DNA of 64,000 nt from Chitinophagales bacterium (GCA_017303875.1 JAFLBP010000007.1:1-64000); one strand, 5' to 3'. Counted from the first letter of the stretch, positions 42,416 through 52,220 are shown. Numbers and translations: made by a program. The notes: generated by a model from the letters alone, not told the origin.

Positions 42416-44128
42416 TCACCAGAACATGCCGTAGAGGGCGATCAGGACGCCGGCAACAATAAGTGTACCGGCAAGGAAGCCGCCGGAAATTTTGAACATG
42501 GAGGAGTCAACTTCCAGACCTTTCGGGTTTTTACGGCCTTTCAATTCCAGTTTGCTGATAATCCACATGCCAATGACGCAGAGGGTGAATACAATCAACA
42601 TGCGATCGAGGAAGGGAATTTCATAGATGATATACTCCAGGCCTGCGTCATCTTTTTTGGTGACTGGTACGGAGAAACCGATCGAAGCCAGTCCGGAAAG
42701 ATCCATCATGCCGGGCAGGAATTTCAGGAAAACAGAAAATACAAAACCGCCGATGGTGGCGAACAGCGCGCCGTTGGAAGTAGTACCTTTCCAGAAAAAG
42801 CCCAGGATAAACATGGCAAAAATACCCGGCGATACAAAGCCGGTATATTCCTGAATGTATTGGAAGCCCTGTTTGCCTTCCCCCATGAGCTGTTCGCCAA
42901 AGAGTAGTGCAAGGATAAACGCCAGGATCATGGCGACCACTACCGTAACGCGACCCAGCCAAACCAATTGGCGTTCGTCGGCATTCGGATTGATGGCCTT
43001 TTTATAAATATCCAGGGTAAAAATGGTGGAAATACTGTTGGCTTTACCCGCCAGCGATGCCACAATGGCAGCCGTCAGGGCCGCAAACGACAACCCTTTC
43101 AAGCCCTCCGGCAGGAGGCTGAGGATGTTGGAATAAGCTTTATTGACATCTTCCTTACCGTTGGAGTCGAGCATGGTCTGCTGGAAATCGCCCTGCTGGT
43201 GCAGCACAAAAGCGATAATACCGGGCAATACCACGATGAGCGGCATAAACAGCTTGAGGAAAGCGGCAAAGAGCAGGCCGCTGCGCGCAGTTTTCAGGTC
43301 GGCGCCTAATGCGCGTTGTGTAATATATTGGTTGCAGCCCCAGTAATTGAGGTTGGCAATCCACATACCGCCGATGAGTACGCTCAGGCCGGGCAAGTCG
43401 ATATAGTTGGGGTTGGAACGGTCGAACACCATGTGGAAATGGTCGTCGGCTTGCGCGCGTACGGTTGAAAGGCCGTTCATCACGCCGCTGGTGCCAAATT
43501 TGGCGGCCACCGTTTCCAGACCAATATAGGTTGCCGCCACACCGCCGATGATGAGTACCAGCACCTGAATGACGTCGGTGTAACCGATTACTTTCATACC
43601 GCCGACAGTGATGGCAATGGCAAAAACCGACATGAGAGCCATAATGGCCACAATACTCATGTCGCTGATGCTTTTAACGGCCATCGCGCCGAGGTAGAGG
43701 ATGGACATAAGGTTCACCACAATATACAGCAGCAGCCAGAAAACAGCCATGACCATACTCACCGTGCTGTTATACCGCTTCTCCAGGAATTGCGGCATGG
43801 TGTAAATTTTGTTTTTCAGGTACACCGGCAAGAAGAAAATGGCTACAATGAGCAGGGTGGCGGCGGCCATCCATTCGTAGCTGGCGATGGCCAGACCCAT
43901 TTTGTAACCCGAACCCGACATGCCGATAAATTGCTCCGCTGAAATATTGGAGGCAATCAGCGAGGCGCCGATGGCCCACCAGGTGAGGGAGCCTTCTGCG
44001 AGAAAAAAGTCGGTTGTGCTCGCCTCTTTGGAGCGTTTGCGCTGGTAAATCCAGTATCCGTATCCCGCCACCACGATGAAGTAGAAGCCGAAAACGAGAT
44101 AATCGATCATTTGTAGTTGACCGTTCAT
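42416..44128 (-). CDS. Sodium/solute symporter (SSS family, SGLT-like)
   Basis: 570 residues from the ATG at 44128 (MNGQLQMIDYLVFGFYFIVV); an ATG at 44182 would add 18 polar residues and cannot be excluded. About fourteen membrane helices. Signatures: WWAIGASLIASNISAEQFIGM near 50 and LNYWGCNQYITQRALGA near 265. SGLT-type members import sugars or related solutes with Na+. The substrate is not evident and no sugar catabolic gene is adjacent. A TATATTTG -7 box lies at 44199-44206. Confidence 0.92.
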   Translation of the reverse strand: MNGQLQMIDYLVFGFYFIVVAGYGYWIYQRKRSKEASTTDFFLAEGSLTWWAIGASLIASNISAEQFIGMSGSGYKMGLAIASYEWMAAATLLIVAIFFLPVYLKNKIYTMPQFLEKRYNSTVSMVMAVFWLLLYIVVNLMSILYLGAMAVKSISDMSIVAIMALMSVFAIAITVGGMKVIGYTDVIQVLVLIIGGVAATYIGLETVAAKFGTSGVMNGLSTVRAQADDHFHMVFDRSNPNYIDLPGLSVLIGGMWIANLNYWGCNQYITQRALGADLKTARSGLLFAAFLKLFMPLIVVLPGIIAFVLHQQGDFQQTMLDSNGKEDVNKAYSNILSLLPEGLKGLSFAALTAAIVASLAGKANSISTIFTLDIYKKAINPNADERQLVWLGRVTVVVAMILAFILALLFGEQLMGEGKQGFQYIQEYTGFVSPGIFAMFILGFFWKGTTSNGALFATIGGFVFSVFLKFLPGMMDLSGLASIGFSVPVTKKDDAGLEYIIYEIPFLDRMLIVFTLCVIGMWIISKLELKGRKNPKGLEVDSSMFKISGGFLAGTLIVAGVLIALYGMFW

Positions 44129-44198
44129 AAGCGTTTCGTTATTAAATTTTGTTGAAGAATGCGAATTCCAAAAAAATGGCATCCTTGGTTAGGCGGGC

Positions 44199-44206
44199 CA
44201 AATATA
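44199..44206 (-). promoter_or_regulatory. -7 box for the symporter gene
   Basis: CAAATATA on the plus strand reads TATATTTG, a full match. It lies 16 bases before the ATG at 44182 and 70 before the preferred ATG at 44128. Confidence 0.45.
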
Positions 44207-44318
44207 TGCTATGGCGGCCAAGTTGACGCTATTCTTTTTTTAAATTTACCTGCAAAAAAATTTGCACCGTATTTATAAAAACCCTTTTCTTTGTGCCCGC
44301 TTTTAAAGAGCGCTTTAC

Positions 44319-44392
44319 GGTCTCTTGGCCGAGTGGCTAGGCAAAGGTCTGCAAAACCTTGTACGGCGGTTCGAATCCGCCAGAGACCTCCA
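44319..44392 (+). tRNA. tRNA-Cys (anticodon GCA)
   Basis: Acceptor arms GGTCTCT and AGAGACC pair perfectly. The anticodon arm AAGGT-CTGCAAA-ACCTT presents GCA, and the T arm GGCGG-TTCGAAT-CCGCC is canonical. The D arm begins GGCCGAGTGGCTAGGC. A discriminator T and an encoded CCA end (44390-44392) follow. A weak promoter, TTTG (44261-44264) with TTTCTTTG-like -7 at 44286-44293, precedes it. Confidence 0.97.
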
Positions 44393-44394
44393 AC

Positions 44395-44429
44395 AAAGAG
44401 TCATTCCGATGTTTCGGGGTGGCTCTTTT
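44395..44429 (+). terminator. Intrinsic terminator of tRNA-Cys
   Basis: AAAGAGTCATTCCGA (44395 on) pairs along its whole length, with three G-T pairs, to TCGGGGTGGCTCTTT, loop TGTT, followed by TTTTC. It starts three bases after the encoded CCA. Confidence 0.8.
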
Positions 44430-44430
44430 C

Positions 44431-44893
44431 AGTTATCAGTCAGCAGTGAGCAGTTATCAGGGAGGTTGTTAGACTGAGCGATAGCGAAGTATCTGGCCAG
44501 GAGTGAGCAGAATGCCCGGCTCTGTGGTAGCCCCCGGCCAGATGCTTCACTGCGTTACTAATGAACCACAATTTCCGGATTGGGCTTAATGCTTGGCTAT
44601 CAAGCAATTATTGTCGAATCTAGTTGTTTCCCGCAGATTTCGCAGATTGACGCGCAGAATACGCAGAACTATTGCGCCTGAGTACGCAGTTGACATAAAA
44701 AAAATCTGCGCGATCTGCGCGTCAATCTGCGAAATCTGCGGGAAATTGATCTTAAGCGATACACTCCAGTGGTTCATTAGCGGTTTGGTGGCCGGGCCCG
44801 GCCGGTGGCCTCAGCATGACAACTTCCCTGATAACTGTTCCCTGCTCACTGTTGACTGATAACTGCTCACTGTTGACTGCTCACTGCTCACTG
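44431..44893. repeat. Nested composite palindrome of F2, F7 and F4 words
   Basis: From outside in: F2 arm CAGTTATCAGTCAGCAGTGA near 44431 with its mirror at 44823-44893; GGAGGTTGT with ACAACTTCC (44820s); an F7-type core ACTGAGCGATAGCGAAG and GTCATGCTGAG read on the other strand near 44810; an internal stem GAAGTATCTGGCC/GGCCAGATGCTTC (44488-44555); AATGAACCAC/GTGGTTCATT (44569 and 44769); and a perfect 32-bp F4 stem of ATCTGCG-type words (44627-44658 with 44714-44745). It fills the whole gap from the tRNA terminator to gmhA and supplies the gmhA stop codon. Confidence 0.85.
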
Positions 44894-45468
44894 AAAACAG
44901 CTGTTTCGGTCATTTGGCACATGATATGCCCCATGAGGATATGCGATTCCTGGATTCGGGGCGTATCCTTTGAAGGAACATTGAGTAGAATATCACACAC
45001 ATCGGCCATTTTGCCGCCAGTTTCCCCCGTCATTCCAATAATTTTCATGCCTTGTGCGCGGGCTTTTTCAATTGCCGCCAGGATATTTCCGGAATTGCCG
45101 GAAGTAGAAATAGCCACCAAAACGTCGCCGCTGCGGCCGGCAGCTTCCACCATGCGCGCATACACCACGTCGTAGCTGTAATCATTGGCAACGGCCGTCA
45201 CATAAGAGCTGTTGACGTGCAATGCTTCAGCGAACAGGGGTGGGCGATTGAGGTAAAATCGTCCGGAAAGTTCGGCTGCCAAATGCTGTGCATCGGCCGC
45301 ACTGCCGCCATTGCCGCAAAAAAGTACTTTGCCACCCTGCTGAAAACAAGTAATCATCAAATGGCTTGCAGTAGCAATGCGCTGGAGCAGGGTCGGGTCA
45401 TTCAGCACAGCCGTTTTAACACGTATACTCTCCTGAATACTGTCGGTAATAATGGCAGATACTTGCAT
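44881..45468 (-). CDS. gmhA: Phosphoheptose isomerase (SIS domain)
   Basis: 195 residues. It converts sedoheptulose 7-phosphate to glycero-manno-heptose 7-phosphate for lipopolysaccharide core heptose. GKVLFCGNGGSAADAQHLAAEL near residue 46, the SIS motif VAISTSGNSGNI near 117 and the metal-ligand region ESHILMGHIMC are intact. The C-terminus ETAVFSEQ is unusual: the last three residues (S, E, Q) and the stop are encoded by F2 repeat words. A TAACTTTG -7 box is at 45516-45523. Divergent from the giant PKD gene. Confidence 0.94.
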   Translation of the reverse strand: MQVSAIITDSIQESIRVKTAVLNDPTLLQRIATASHLMITCFQQGGKVLFCGNGGSAADAQHLAAELSGRFYLNRPPLFAEALHVNSSYVTAVANDYSYDVVYARMVEAAGRSGDVLVAISTSGNSGNILAAIEKARAQGMKIIGMTGETGGKMADVCDILLNVPSKDTPRIQESHILMGHIMCQMTETAVFSEQ

Positions 45469-45515
45469 ATCACGTCTGGATTTCGGAAAATCCTGAATTT
45501 TTCGTGGAAAAAAGG

Positions 45516-45523
45516 CAAAGTTA
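45516..45523 (-). promoter_or_regulatory. -7 box for gmhA
   Basis: CAAAGTTA on the plus strand reads TAACTTTG, a full TAnnTTTG match 48 bases before the ATG. Confidence 0.45.
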
Positions 45524-45632
45524 CAGGGCTTGTTTGTAAAATTCCGACAAAATTCGGGATACTCCTTCGCCCAGGTACTTTATTAGGCAGCAAAGACCAC
45601 TAAGGCTGTATCTTGATGCAAAACTGATTTAC

Positions 45633-48600
45633 ATGATGAAGAACCGATTTTTACTCCTTTGCCTTCTTTGCCTGTCTGGAATATTCGCATTACGGGCACA
45701 ATCCGGGGGCCTCATTATCAATGGCCCGACATTTCTTTGCGAGACATATTGTGATACGCTGGTTTATACCGCAACTATGCCTAATCCGCAATGTTCAAAT
45801 CCCACTTATAGTTACACGTGGTCGAACGGAATGACCGGGAATGTTTTCTACCAATGCAACGGATTTCCGCTACAACCCGGTGCATATACCCTTACCGTAA
45901 CGGCCACCTGCGCCAATGGGGTTTTCGCGTCCGCTACACAAACGGTTTTCATTGAGCCATTTACGCAGCTGGATATACGATCCTCCAATACTGCCCCCTG
46001 CAATGATACAATAGGGCAGAATATTTGTGAAAAAGTGTGCCCAAACACAACCGTTACGTATTCCGTCAACCCCGGTACACCCATTGGCGGCACATTTGGC
46101 TTGTACTGGGAAGTGCAAGGGGCTGCATCCTACACCATTAATAATCCGCCATTCAACAATTCTGTAACCGTCGTTTGGGGCGAAAGTGGTTCGGGCTTAG
46201 TGCGCCTGCTGGTCGATGGCCAGAGTCAGTGTTTCAGCAGTAATCAAGTTTGTGTCAATATTGTACCGGAGCCTCAAGCGCAATTTACAACGTCGCCACC
46301 GCTAACGGCCAGTGGCCTGACGGTCTGTGAGGGCCAGACACTAACTTTTACCAATACCAGCCTCGCTGCCGATTATTATGAATGGTTTTTTAGTGATGAC
46401 GCCTCCACAACAACAACCGTTAACCCCATCCACACCTATAGTACAGCAGGCAATTACACGGTACGCCTGATAGCGCGCAGCGCCTGCCTTTGTGCTGACA
46501 CTCTGATTGTGCCCGTGACAGTTATTGATGCCCTGGCGCCGAGTCTGGATTGTGTGGGCACGGTTTGTCCGGGCGAAGCCGTAACGTATACGGCCACCAA
46601 CGCTTGTCCGCCTTTTGTTTGGACGGTATCGCCCGAAGGGACGATTATTGGCGGTGGATTAAGCAACAGCGATACCATCCGGGTTTTGTGGAATCAGGGC
46701 CCCGCAGGTGCCATTTCACTGAGTGCCCAGGCGTGTTCGGGTAATGTTTGCCCGCAAGCGGCTGTTTTTTCGGTTCCGGTGATTGATAATAATGCTGAAA
46801 TTACCGGTAAGGCGCGTGTATGCCCGGGCACCCGCGAGGTGTATACTATTGAGGCATACCAAGGTGTGAATTTCATCTGGAACCTTAGCGGCGGCGGTAA
46901 TATTGTGGAAGGACAGGGTACTTACAGGGTTGTGGTGGAATGGTCCGATATTCCAACGCCCGGGGTCACGCACTGGCTGACGGTAACTTACGACAACTGC
47001 TACCTCGGCTGCGGTGGCCAGGATTCGCTGGGCGTACTGCTGCTTTCCCCCTTTAACCTCAATGGCCCGGTAGAACTTTGTGAATATGCCACGGGCAATT
47101 TTGCAGCCCGCCTTACCTACAACGGCACGCCTATTCTTTGCAACTGGCGCATGCTCGACACGGCTTCAACGATCATCTGGAATAGCGCTTCCGCCATTGC
47201 CAACGTCACACCCCCTGCAACAAATGCTGCTGGTCTGTTTCGGATACTGGCGGCGCCCGCCAATCTCAATCAAACCTGCACGGATGAAGCCGAATGGGCG
47301 GTAACTATGCTGGAAACCCCTTCTAAACCCGCCGGAATTGCCGGTATCAACAGCATTTGCCCTGGTACCCCCTATGCATACAGCGCATTTGGCGCCCCTC
47401 CCGGTGCCTCATTCCGCTGGACGGTTCAGAATGGTGCCACTCAAAGCACCGGTGCGGGCAATCCTTATAATGTGGTATGGGGCAATAATGCACCGCGCTG
47501 GATTGCCGTACAGCAAATCAGTACCGACGGTTTGGGTTGTCGCTCCGATACTGTGCGCCTCGACATTACTCCTATTGGCACCTTTAACATCAGTGGCACC
47601 CCGCAATTGTGCAAAGGCGAAAAAGCAACTTACAGTATTCCCGACCCCGGCGCGGCGACGGTGACCTGGCAAATTACGCCTGCCGGCGCGGGCGCTATCG
47701 TAGATGGACAAGGCAGCGGCACGGTTGAAGTGTTTTGGACCACTGCCGGCGGTCATGCCCTTACGGCCACCATTTGCAGTCAGAGTGCAGTTCTTCCTGT
47801 AACGGTACTGGATTTGCCCGACCCGATCGTCGTGCATCCGCCAGGCGTTTGTCCGGGCGATATGAAACCCGTGAATACGACGGCAGGTTTTGCTGCCTAC
47901 ACTTGGTCGAGCGCCTCCGGTGTCGTACTGAGCAGTGTGGCGGTACCTGATTTGGGCGTAGGGGAATACGTGGTTTCGGTAACGGATGCCAATGGCTGTA
48001 AAGGCAATTCAAATTTTAAAATTGAAGCCTATCCTGTACCCAATGTAACGCTTACCACCGCACAGCCCACCGGCTTTTGCAATAATTCCCTATTTGTAAA
48101 TATGACGGCGCTGGTGAATACCGACGGCGACTTCAGCTTTGCCTGGACACAAGACGGCGCTGCAATTGGTGGCAATACCGCAACCTATTCCAGCAATCAA
48201 TACGGCGTGTACCAGGTTGAAGTAACCAATCAGTTTGCATGTAAAGCTTTGTCCAACAGCCTGTTATTGTTTAATTACTGCAACGGCGGCGGCGGCGCCT
48301 GCGGCTTCCCGGGGCATGGTAATCCGCCTTGTCCGGCAGGAACCGTTGAGATTCAGGTGGATCCGACTTTGCGTTGTGATTCGATTGAATTTCAGCTTTT
48401 AGGCGGGGCAAATTATATTTCCGGCTCTGCCAACTGGCTTTTTGGTATTTCCGGCGGCACGGTAGTGGGCACTGCCAACGCCATTGACAATCCGAATTTT
48501 ATTTTTCCCAATGCCGGTAAATATTTGGTTTTGGTGAATGCGCAGGTAAGCGGATTTGGCCTTTGTACGGCTATTGACACGGTTGATATCGTAGCCAAAG

Positions 48601-51600
48601 CGCAATTTGAGCCCACCGTTGAATGCGCCGGAACGGGCACTACGTTTAAAGAAGTCAGCACCTATTTGCCTGCCTATTCGATTGCCGGATGGCAATGGAA
48701 TTTTGGCGATCCGGCAAGCGGCGCGGCCAACAACAGCGCGTTGCCCAATCCAACCCATATTTATGCGACGGGAGCCAATTATCCGGTCGTGCTAACCGTC
48801 ACCACATCTACCGGTTGTACCAGCACTGCAAGTATCAATATGGCAGTACCCGGCGGCTCTGCCTATACACTTTTGCCACCAACCGTACGTTGTGCCGGCA
48901 ATGCCACGGAGTTTAATGCCGCCGCAACACTGGATATTCTGGAAACAGATTGGGATTTCGGTGATCCCGGCGATCCGGCAATTTTTACCGGCAACAGTAT
49001 TCCCGTTTACCATAAATACAATACACCGGGCAATTACAACATCAGCGCGGTGAGTACAAATGCTTATGGATGTTCGGCAACGGCAAGTATCCCACTGACT
49101 ATTTTACCCAATCCTTTAAATGGCACGATAACACCAGCCACACCACCGGCCATTTGTGAAGGCCAGACCCTCGGCCTCAGTGCGCCGGGCGGGGCAGCCA
49201 TAGCCTGGGAATGGTCGAGTGGTGCTACCACACAGACCCTGACAGTTGGGGTGGAAGGTGTGTATGAAGTAACCCTGACGGACGCCAACGGATGCACTTT
49301 TATTCCGCCAGCCGTACGTGTGGAAGTGACGCCATCGCCGGAAGCATTGATCAAAGCGCTGCTTACGAATGCGCTGGATCAGGTGGTGGGTGTGAGCTAT
49401 CCGACCCTGACGGCTTGTTACGGCGAAACAGTCACCTTGCAGGCAGAAGGCGCCGGATTTTACAGTTATTCCTGGTCGGGTGGCAACGGCAACCTCAGTA
49501 CCGTTATCTTCTCTGAAGAACGTGGGAACCTGCTTCTGCCCGGCAGCTACAGCTACGTGGTTACGGTGACGGATTTCAGCACGGGTTGTACGGCGGTCAC
49601 CGCGCCGTTTGGCGTGACCGTCAATCCAATACCGAGTGGCTTTAATATCAGCACCAGCAGCGCTTGTTTCAGTAGTAATCCGACCCTCACGTATGTCGGC
49701 CCGATAAATGCCAACTGGCAATATGTGTGGAGCAATAATGAACCCGGCACGAGTACGGTTGCGGAATATCCGGGGCTGTACACGATTAATGTCACTAATG
49801 AATACGGATGCAGTGCGATCAGCGACCCGCTGACTATTCTGCCCGGGCCCCCCGAGGCATCCATCCCTGCTGGTTGCCATACGCGTTGCAATCCCGATAC
49901 TATTTGTTTGCCCAGCTTGCCCAATGTCGTTTCCTGGCAATGGTTCTTCAATGGCGCACCCGTGGCTGGCGCAACCGGGCCGGAATTTGTAGCGCAGCAA
50001 AGCGGAACCTACTATGCAGAAATGACAGATGCCAACGGCTGTATTGGCCAGTCTGATCCTTTATCGCTCGATTTATACACGGGTGTTGGTAATTTGAACG
50101 GTCAGGTTTGGGTGGATGTCAATAAAAACGACATCATTGACGCTGCGGATACCCTGATTTCGGGAATTGGCGTGTTATTAAATCAAAATGGCACTGCGGT
50201 AGGCAGTACTTTCAGCGCTGCCAATGGCGGGTACACGTTTGTGGGTATTCCTGCGCTGCAATACCAATTGAATATTGATCCTGCTACCTTGCCAGCTGGC
50301 TGGGTGGTTATTTCCGGTAATCAAAACGTCACGCTGAACGGCTGTGATGATGTGGAGCAGAATGATTTCCTTGTTCGTTTTCAATGCATCGCAAGTACTG
50401 CCAATGTGCAGTTGAGCGCTTGTGCAGGCAGTTCGGCCACTTACAACGGCACCGCCATAGCGGCCGGAACGACACAGCAATTTACCTTTACTACCGCTGC
50501 AGGCTGCGATTCAATTATTGTAGTAAATGTGCAAACCCTGCAACCCAGCGCTTCGAGCGTACAGCTGAGCGCCTGCCCGGGTAGTTCGGCCATGTATAAC
50601 GGCACGGCCATCGCAGCGGGCAGTACCCAGCAATTTACCCTGATGAATGTGGCAGGCTGCGACTCCGTCGTAACGGTGAGTGTGCAAACCCTGCAACCCA
50701 CTGCATCGAGTGTCCAACTGAGCGCCTGCCCGGGTAGTTCGGCCATGTACAACGGCACGGCCATCGCGGCGGGCAGTACGCAGCAATTTACCCTGATGAA
50801 TGTGGCTGGCTGCGACTCCGTCGTAACGGTAAGCGTACAAACCCTGCAACCCACTGCATCGAGTGTCCAACTGAGCGCCTGCCCGGGTAGTTCAGCCATG
50901 TACAACGGCACGGCCATCGCGGCGGGCAGTACGCAGCAATTTACCCTGACAAATGTGGCCGGCTGCGACTCTGTCGTAACGGTGAGTGTACAAACCCTGC
51001 AACCCACTGCATCGAGTGTCCAACTGAGCGCCTGCGCAGGTAGCAGCGCTGTGTACAACGGCACGTCTATTCCGGCGGGCAGTACGCAGCAATTTACCCT
51101 GACAAATGCGGCCGGCTGCGATTCGCTTGTAACGGTGAGTGTACAAACAGCACAACCCAGTAGTGCCAGCGTCCAGTTAACGGCTTGTCCGGGTAGTACC
51201 GCTACTTATAATGGGGTTGCCATTCCGGTGGGCGCATTGATTCAGTTTACCCTGCCCAATGCCGCCGGTTGTGATTCCGTGGTGACCGTGAGTGTTCAGG
51301 CTTTAACGACTTCCAGCAGTACCTTGTCGGTGAGCGTTTGTCCGGGCGAACAATATCCATACGCCGGTTCGAGCGTGGCTATTGGAGAGAGCAAGGTGTT
51401 CACCCTGACGGCAGCGAATGGCTGCGATTCACTGGTGACAGTACAGGTTGCTTCCTATCCGTCTGCTGTTTTCCAACTGACGGCCAAACCCACTTGTCCG
51501 AACAGCAACACCGGTTCCGTGACGGCCATTCAAGCCGGCGGAAGTATAGCGCCTTATTTATATTCGATTGATGGACAGAGCTTTAGTGCCGATTCCGTAT

Positions 51601-52220
51601 TTACACAACTGCGCACCGGCGCATTGACCATTACCATGGAAGACGGCAATGGATGCCGCTTTACAGAGAGCATTACGGTGCCTGCGCTGGAACCTTTGTC
51701 GGTTGTATTGCCCGATGGTATCATTTCCTGCGACAGCAGTAGTGTAACCTTGCAAGCGATTGTTCAAGGCGATACAACGGGCTTGAAATACCTGTGGTCG
51801 GATGGCTCAACAGCGCCATTCCTGAGCACCGGAAATATTGGGGCAGTTACCCTCGCCGTTCAGAATATTTGTGAAAGCAAAAATGTTGAGGCTCAGGTCA
51901 ATTGGGCTGAAATACCGGCCGATCAGGGGTACTTTTATGTGCCCAATGTGTTTAAACCCAATGCTTCGGAGCTGGAAAACGCGCATTTTCGGGCCTATGC
52001 AGCCGGCGGATTAGTGGTGCGTACTTTCAAATTTGAAGTCTTCGACCGTTGGGGTAATCTCATTCACCGGGCCACACAACCCGAACAGGCCTGGGAAGGC
52101 AATTACCGCCAGAAAAAAGTGGATCCTTCCGTGTTGGTTTGGCGCTTGCAGGCTGAAATTGAACTTTGCGGCCGAACCATGACCATTAAACGCGAGGGCG
52201 ATGTAACGGTGGTGCGTTAG
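45633..52220 (+). CDS. Giant secreted PKD-repeat protein with T9SS type B C-terminal domain
   Basis: 2195 residues. Signal peptide at 1-22 (FLLLCLLCLSGIFALRAQ). Many PKD/Ig-like beta domains fill residues 23-1480, for example FTNTSLAADYYEWFFSDD near 235 and WQWNFGDPASG near 1020. A SdrD_B-like domain (GQVWVDVNKNDIIDAADT) spans about 1485-1590. Seven tandem 51-residue repeats cover 1592-1948. The last 95 residues (YFYVPNVFKPNASE ... FKFEVFDRWGNLI) are the gliding-motility/CHU_C-type C-terminal domain that directs export by the type IX system. Likely a long surface adhesin. It has many regularly placed cysteines. It is flanked by gmhA and a Crp-like gene. Confidence 0.92.
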   Translation: MMKNRFLLLCLLCLSGIFALRAQSGGLIINGPTFLCETYCDTLVYTATMPNPQCSNPTYSYTWSNGMTGNVFYQCNGFPLQPGAYTLTVTATCANGVFASATQTVFIEPFTQLDIRSSNTAPCNDTIGQNICEKVCPNTTVTYSVNPGTPIGGTFGLYWEVQGAASYTINNPPFNNSVTVVWGESGSGLVRLLVDGQSQCFSSNQVCVNIVPEPQAQFTTSPPLTASGLTVCEGQTLTFTNTSLAADYYEWFFSDDASTTTTVNPIHTYSTAGNYTVRLIARSACLCADTLIVPVTVIDALAPSLDCVGTVCPGEAVTYTATNACPPFVWTVSPEGTIIGGGLSNSDTIRVLWNQGPAGAISLSAQACSGNVCPQAAVFSVPVIDNNAEITGKARVCPGTREVYTIEAYQGVNFIWNLSGGGNIVEGQGTYRVVVEWSDIPTPGVTHWLTVTYDNCYLGCGGQDSLGVLLLSPFNLNGPVELCEYATGNFAARLTYNGTPILCNWRMLDTASTIIWNSASAIANVTPPATNAAGLFRILAAPANLNQTCTDEAEWAVTMLETPSKPAGIAGINSICPGTPYAYSAFGAPPGASFRWTVQNGATQSTGAGNPYNVVWGNNAPRWIAVQQISTDGLGCRSDTVRLDITPIGTFNISGTPQLCKGEKATYSIPDPGAATVTWQITPAGAGAIVDGQGSGTVEVFWTTAGGHALTATICSQSAVLPVTVLDLPDPIVVHPPGVCPGDMKPVNTTAGFAAYTWSSASGVVLSSVAVPDLGVGEYVVSVTDANGCKGNSNFKIEAYPVPNVTLTTAQPTGFCNNSLFVNMTALVNTDGDFSFAWTQDGAAIGGNTATYSSNQYGVYQVEVTNQFACKALSNSLLLFNYCNGGGGACGFPGHGNPPCPAGTVEIQVDPTLRCDSIEFQLLGGANYISGSANWLFGISGGTVVGTANAIDNPNFIFPNAGKYLVLVNAQVSGFGLCTAIDTVDIVAKAQFEPTVECAGTGTTFKEVSTYLPAYSIAGWQWNFGDPASGAANNSALPNPTHIYATGANYPVVLTVTTSTGCTSTASINMAVPGGSAYTLLPPTVRCAGNATEFNAAATLDILETDWDFGDPGDPAIFTGNSIPVYHKYNTPGNYNISAVSTNAYGCSATASIPLTILPNPLNGTITPATPPAICEGQTLGLSAPGGAAIAWEWSSGATTQTLTVGVEGVYEVTLTDANGCTFIPPAVRVEVTPSPEALIKALLTNALDQVVGVSYPTLTACYGETVTLQAEGAGFYSYSWSGGNGNLSTVIFSEERGNLLLPGSYSYVVTVTDFSTGCTAVTAPFGVTVNPIPSGFNISTSSACFSSNPTLTYVGPINANWQYVWSNNEPGTSTVAEYPGLYTINVTNEYGCSAISDPLTILPGPPEASIPAGCHTRCNPDTICLPSLPNVVSWQWFFNGAPVAGATGPEFVAQQSGTYYAEMTDANGCIGQSDPLSLDLYTGVGNLNGQVWVDVNKNDIIDAADTLISGIGVLLNQNGTAVGSTFSAANGGYTFVGIPALQYQLNIDPATLPAGWVVISGNQNVTLNGCDDVEQNDFLVRFQCIASTANVQLSACAGSSATYNGTAIAAGTTQQFTFTTAAGCDSIIVVNVQTLQPSASSVQLSACPGSSAMYNGTAIAAGSTQQFTLMNVAGCDSVVTVSVQTLQPTASSVQLSACPGSSAMYNGTAIAAGSTQQFTLMNVAGCDSVVTVSVQTLQPTASSVQLSACPGSSAMYNGTAIAAGSTQQFTLTNVAGCDSVVTVSVQTLQPTASSVQLSACAGSSAVYNGTSIPAGSTQQFTLTNAAGCDSLVTVSVQTAQPSSASVQLTACPGSTATYNGVAIPVGALIQFTLPNAAGCDSVVTVSVQALTTSSSTLSVSVCPGEQYPYAGSSVAIGESKVFTLTAANGCDSLVTVQVASYPSAVFQLTAKPTCPNSNTGSVTAIQAGGSIAPYLYSIDGQSFSADSVFTQLRTGALTITMEDGNGCRFTESITVPALEPLSVVLPDGIISCDSSSVTLQAIVQGDTTGLKYLWSDGSTAPFLSTGNIGAVTLAVQNICESKNVEAQVNWAEIPADQGYFYVPNVFKPNASELENAHFRAYAAGGLVVRTFKFEVFDRWGNLIHRATQPEQAWEGNYRQKKVDPSVLVWRLQAEIELCGRTMTIKREGDVTVVR
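50406..51476 (+). repeat. Seven 153-bp tandem repeats inside the giant PKD gene
   Basis: Units start at 50406, 50559, 50712, 50865, 51018, 51171 and 51324, exactly 153 bases apart. Each encodes 51 residues of the form VQLSACPGSSAMYNG ... AGCDSVVTVSVQ, with one Cys in SAC and one in GCDS. Units 2 and 3 are identical in protein and unit 4 differs by one residue. Units 1 and 5-7 diverge increasingly, so the middle of the array looks recently duplicated or homogenised. Confidence 0.95.

Noticed and set aside
44319..44900. Genomic island integrated at tRNA-Cys
   Set aside because: No integrase, and no direct repeat of the tRNA 3' end is seen in the window; the following 460 bases are repeat DNA, then gmhA.
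45633..52220. Frameshift or assembly error in the giant gene
   Set aside because: The frame is open from signal peptide to the sorting domain, and the tandem units stay exactly 153 bases apart.
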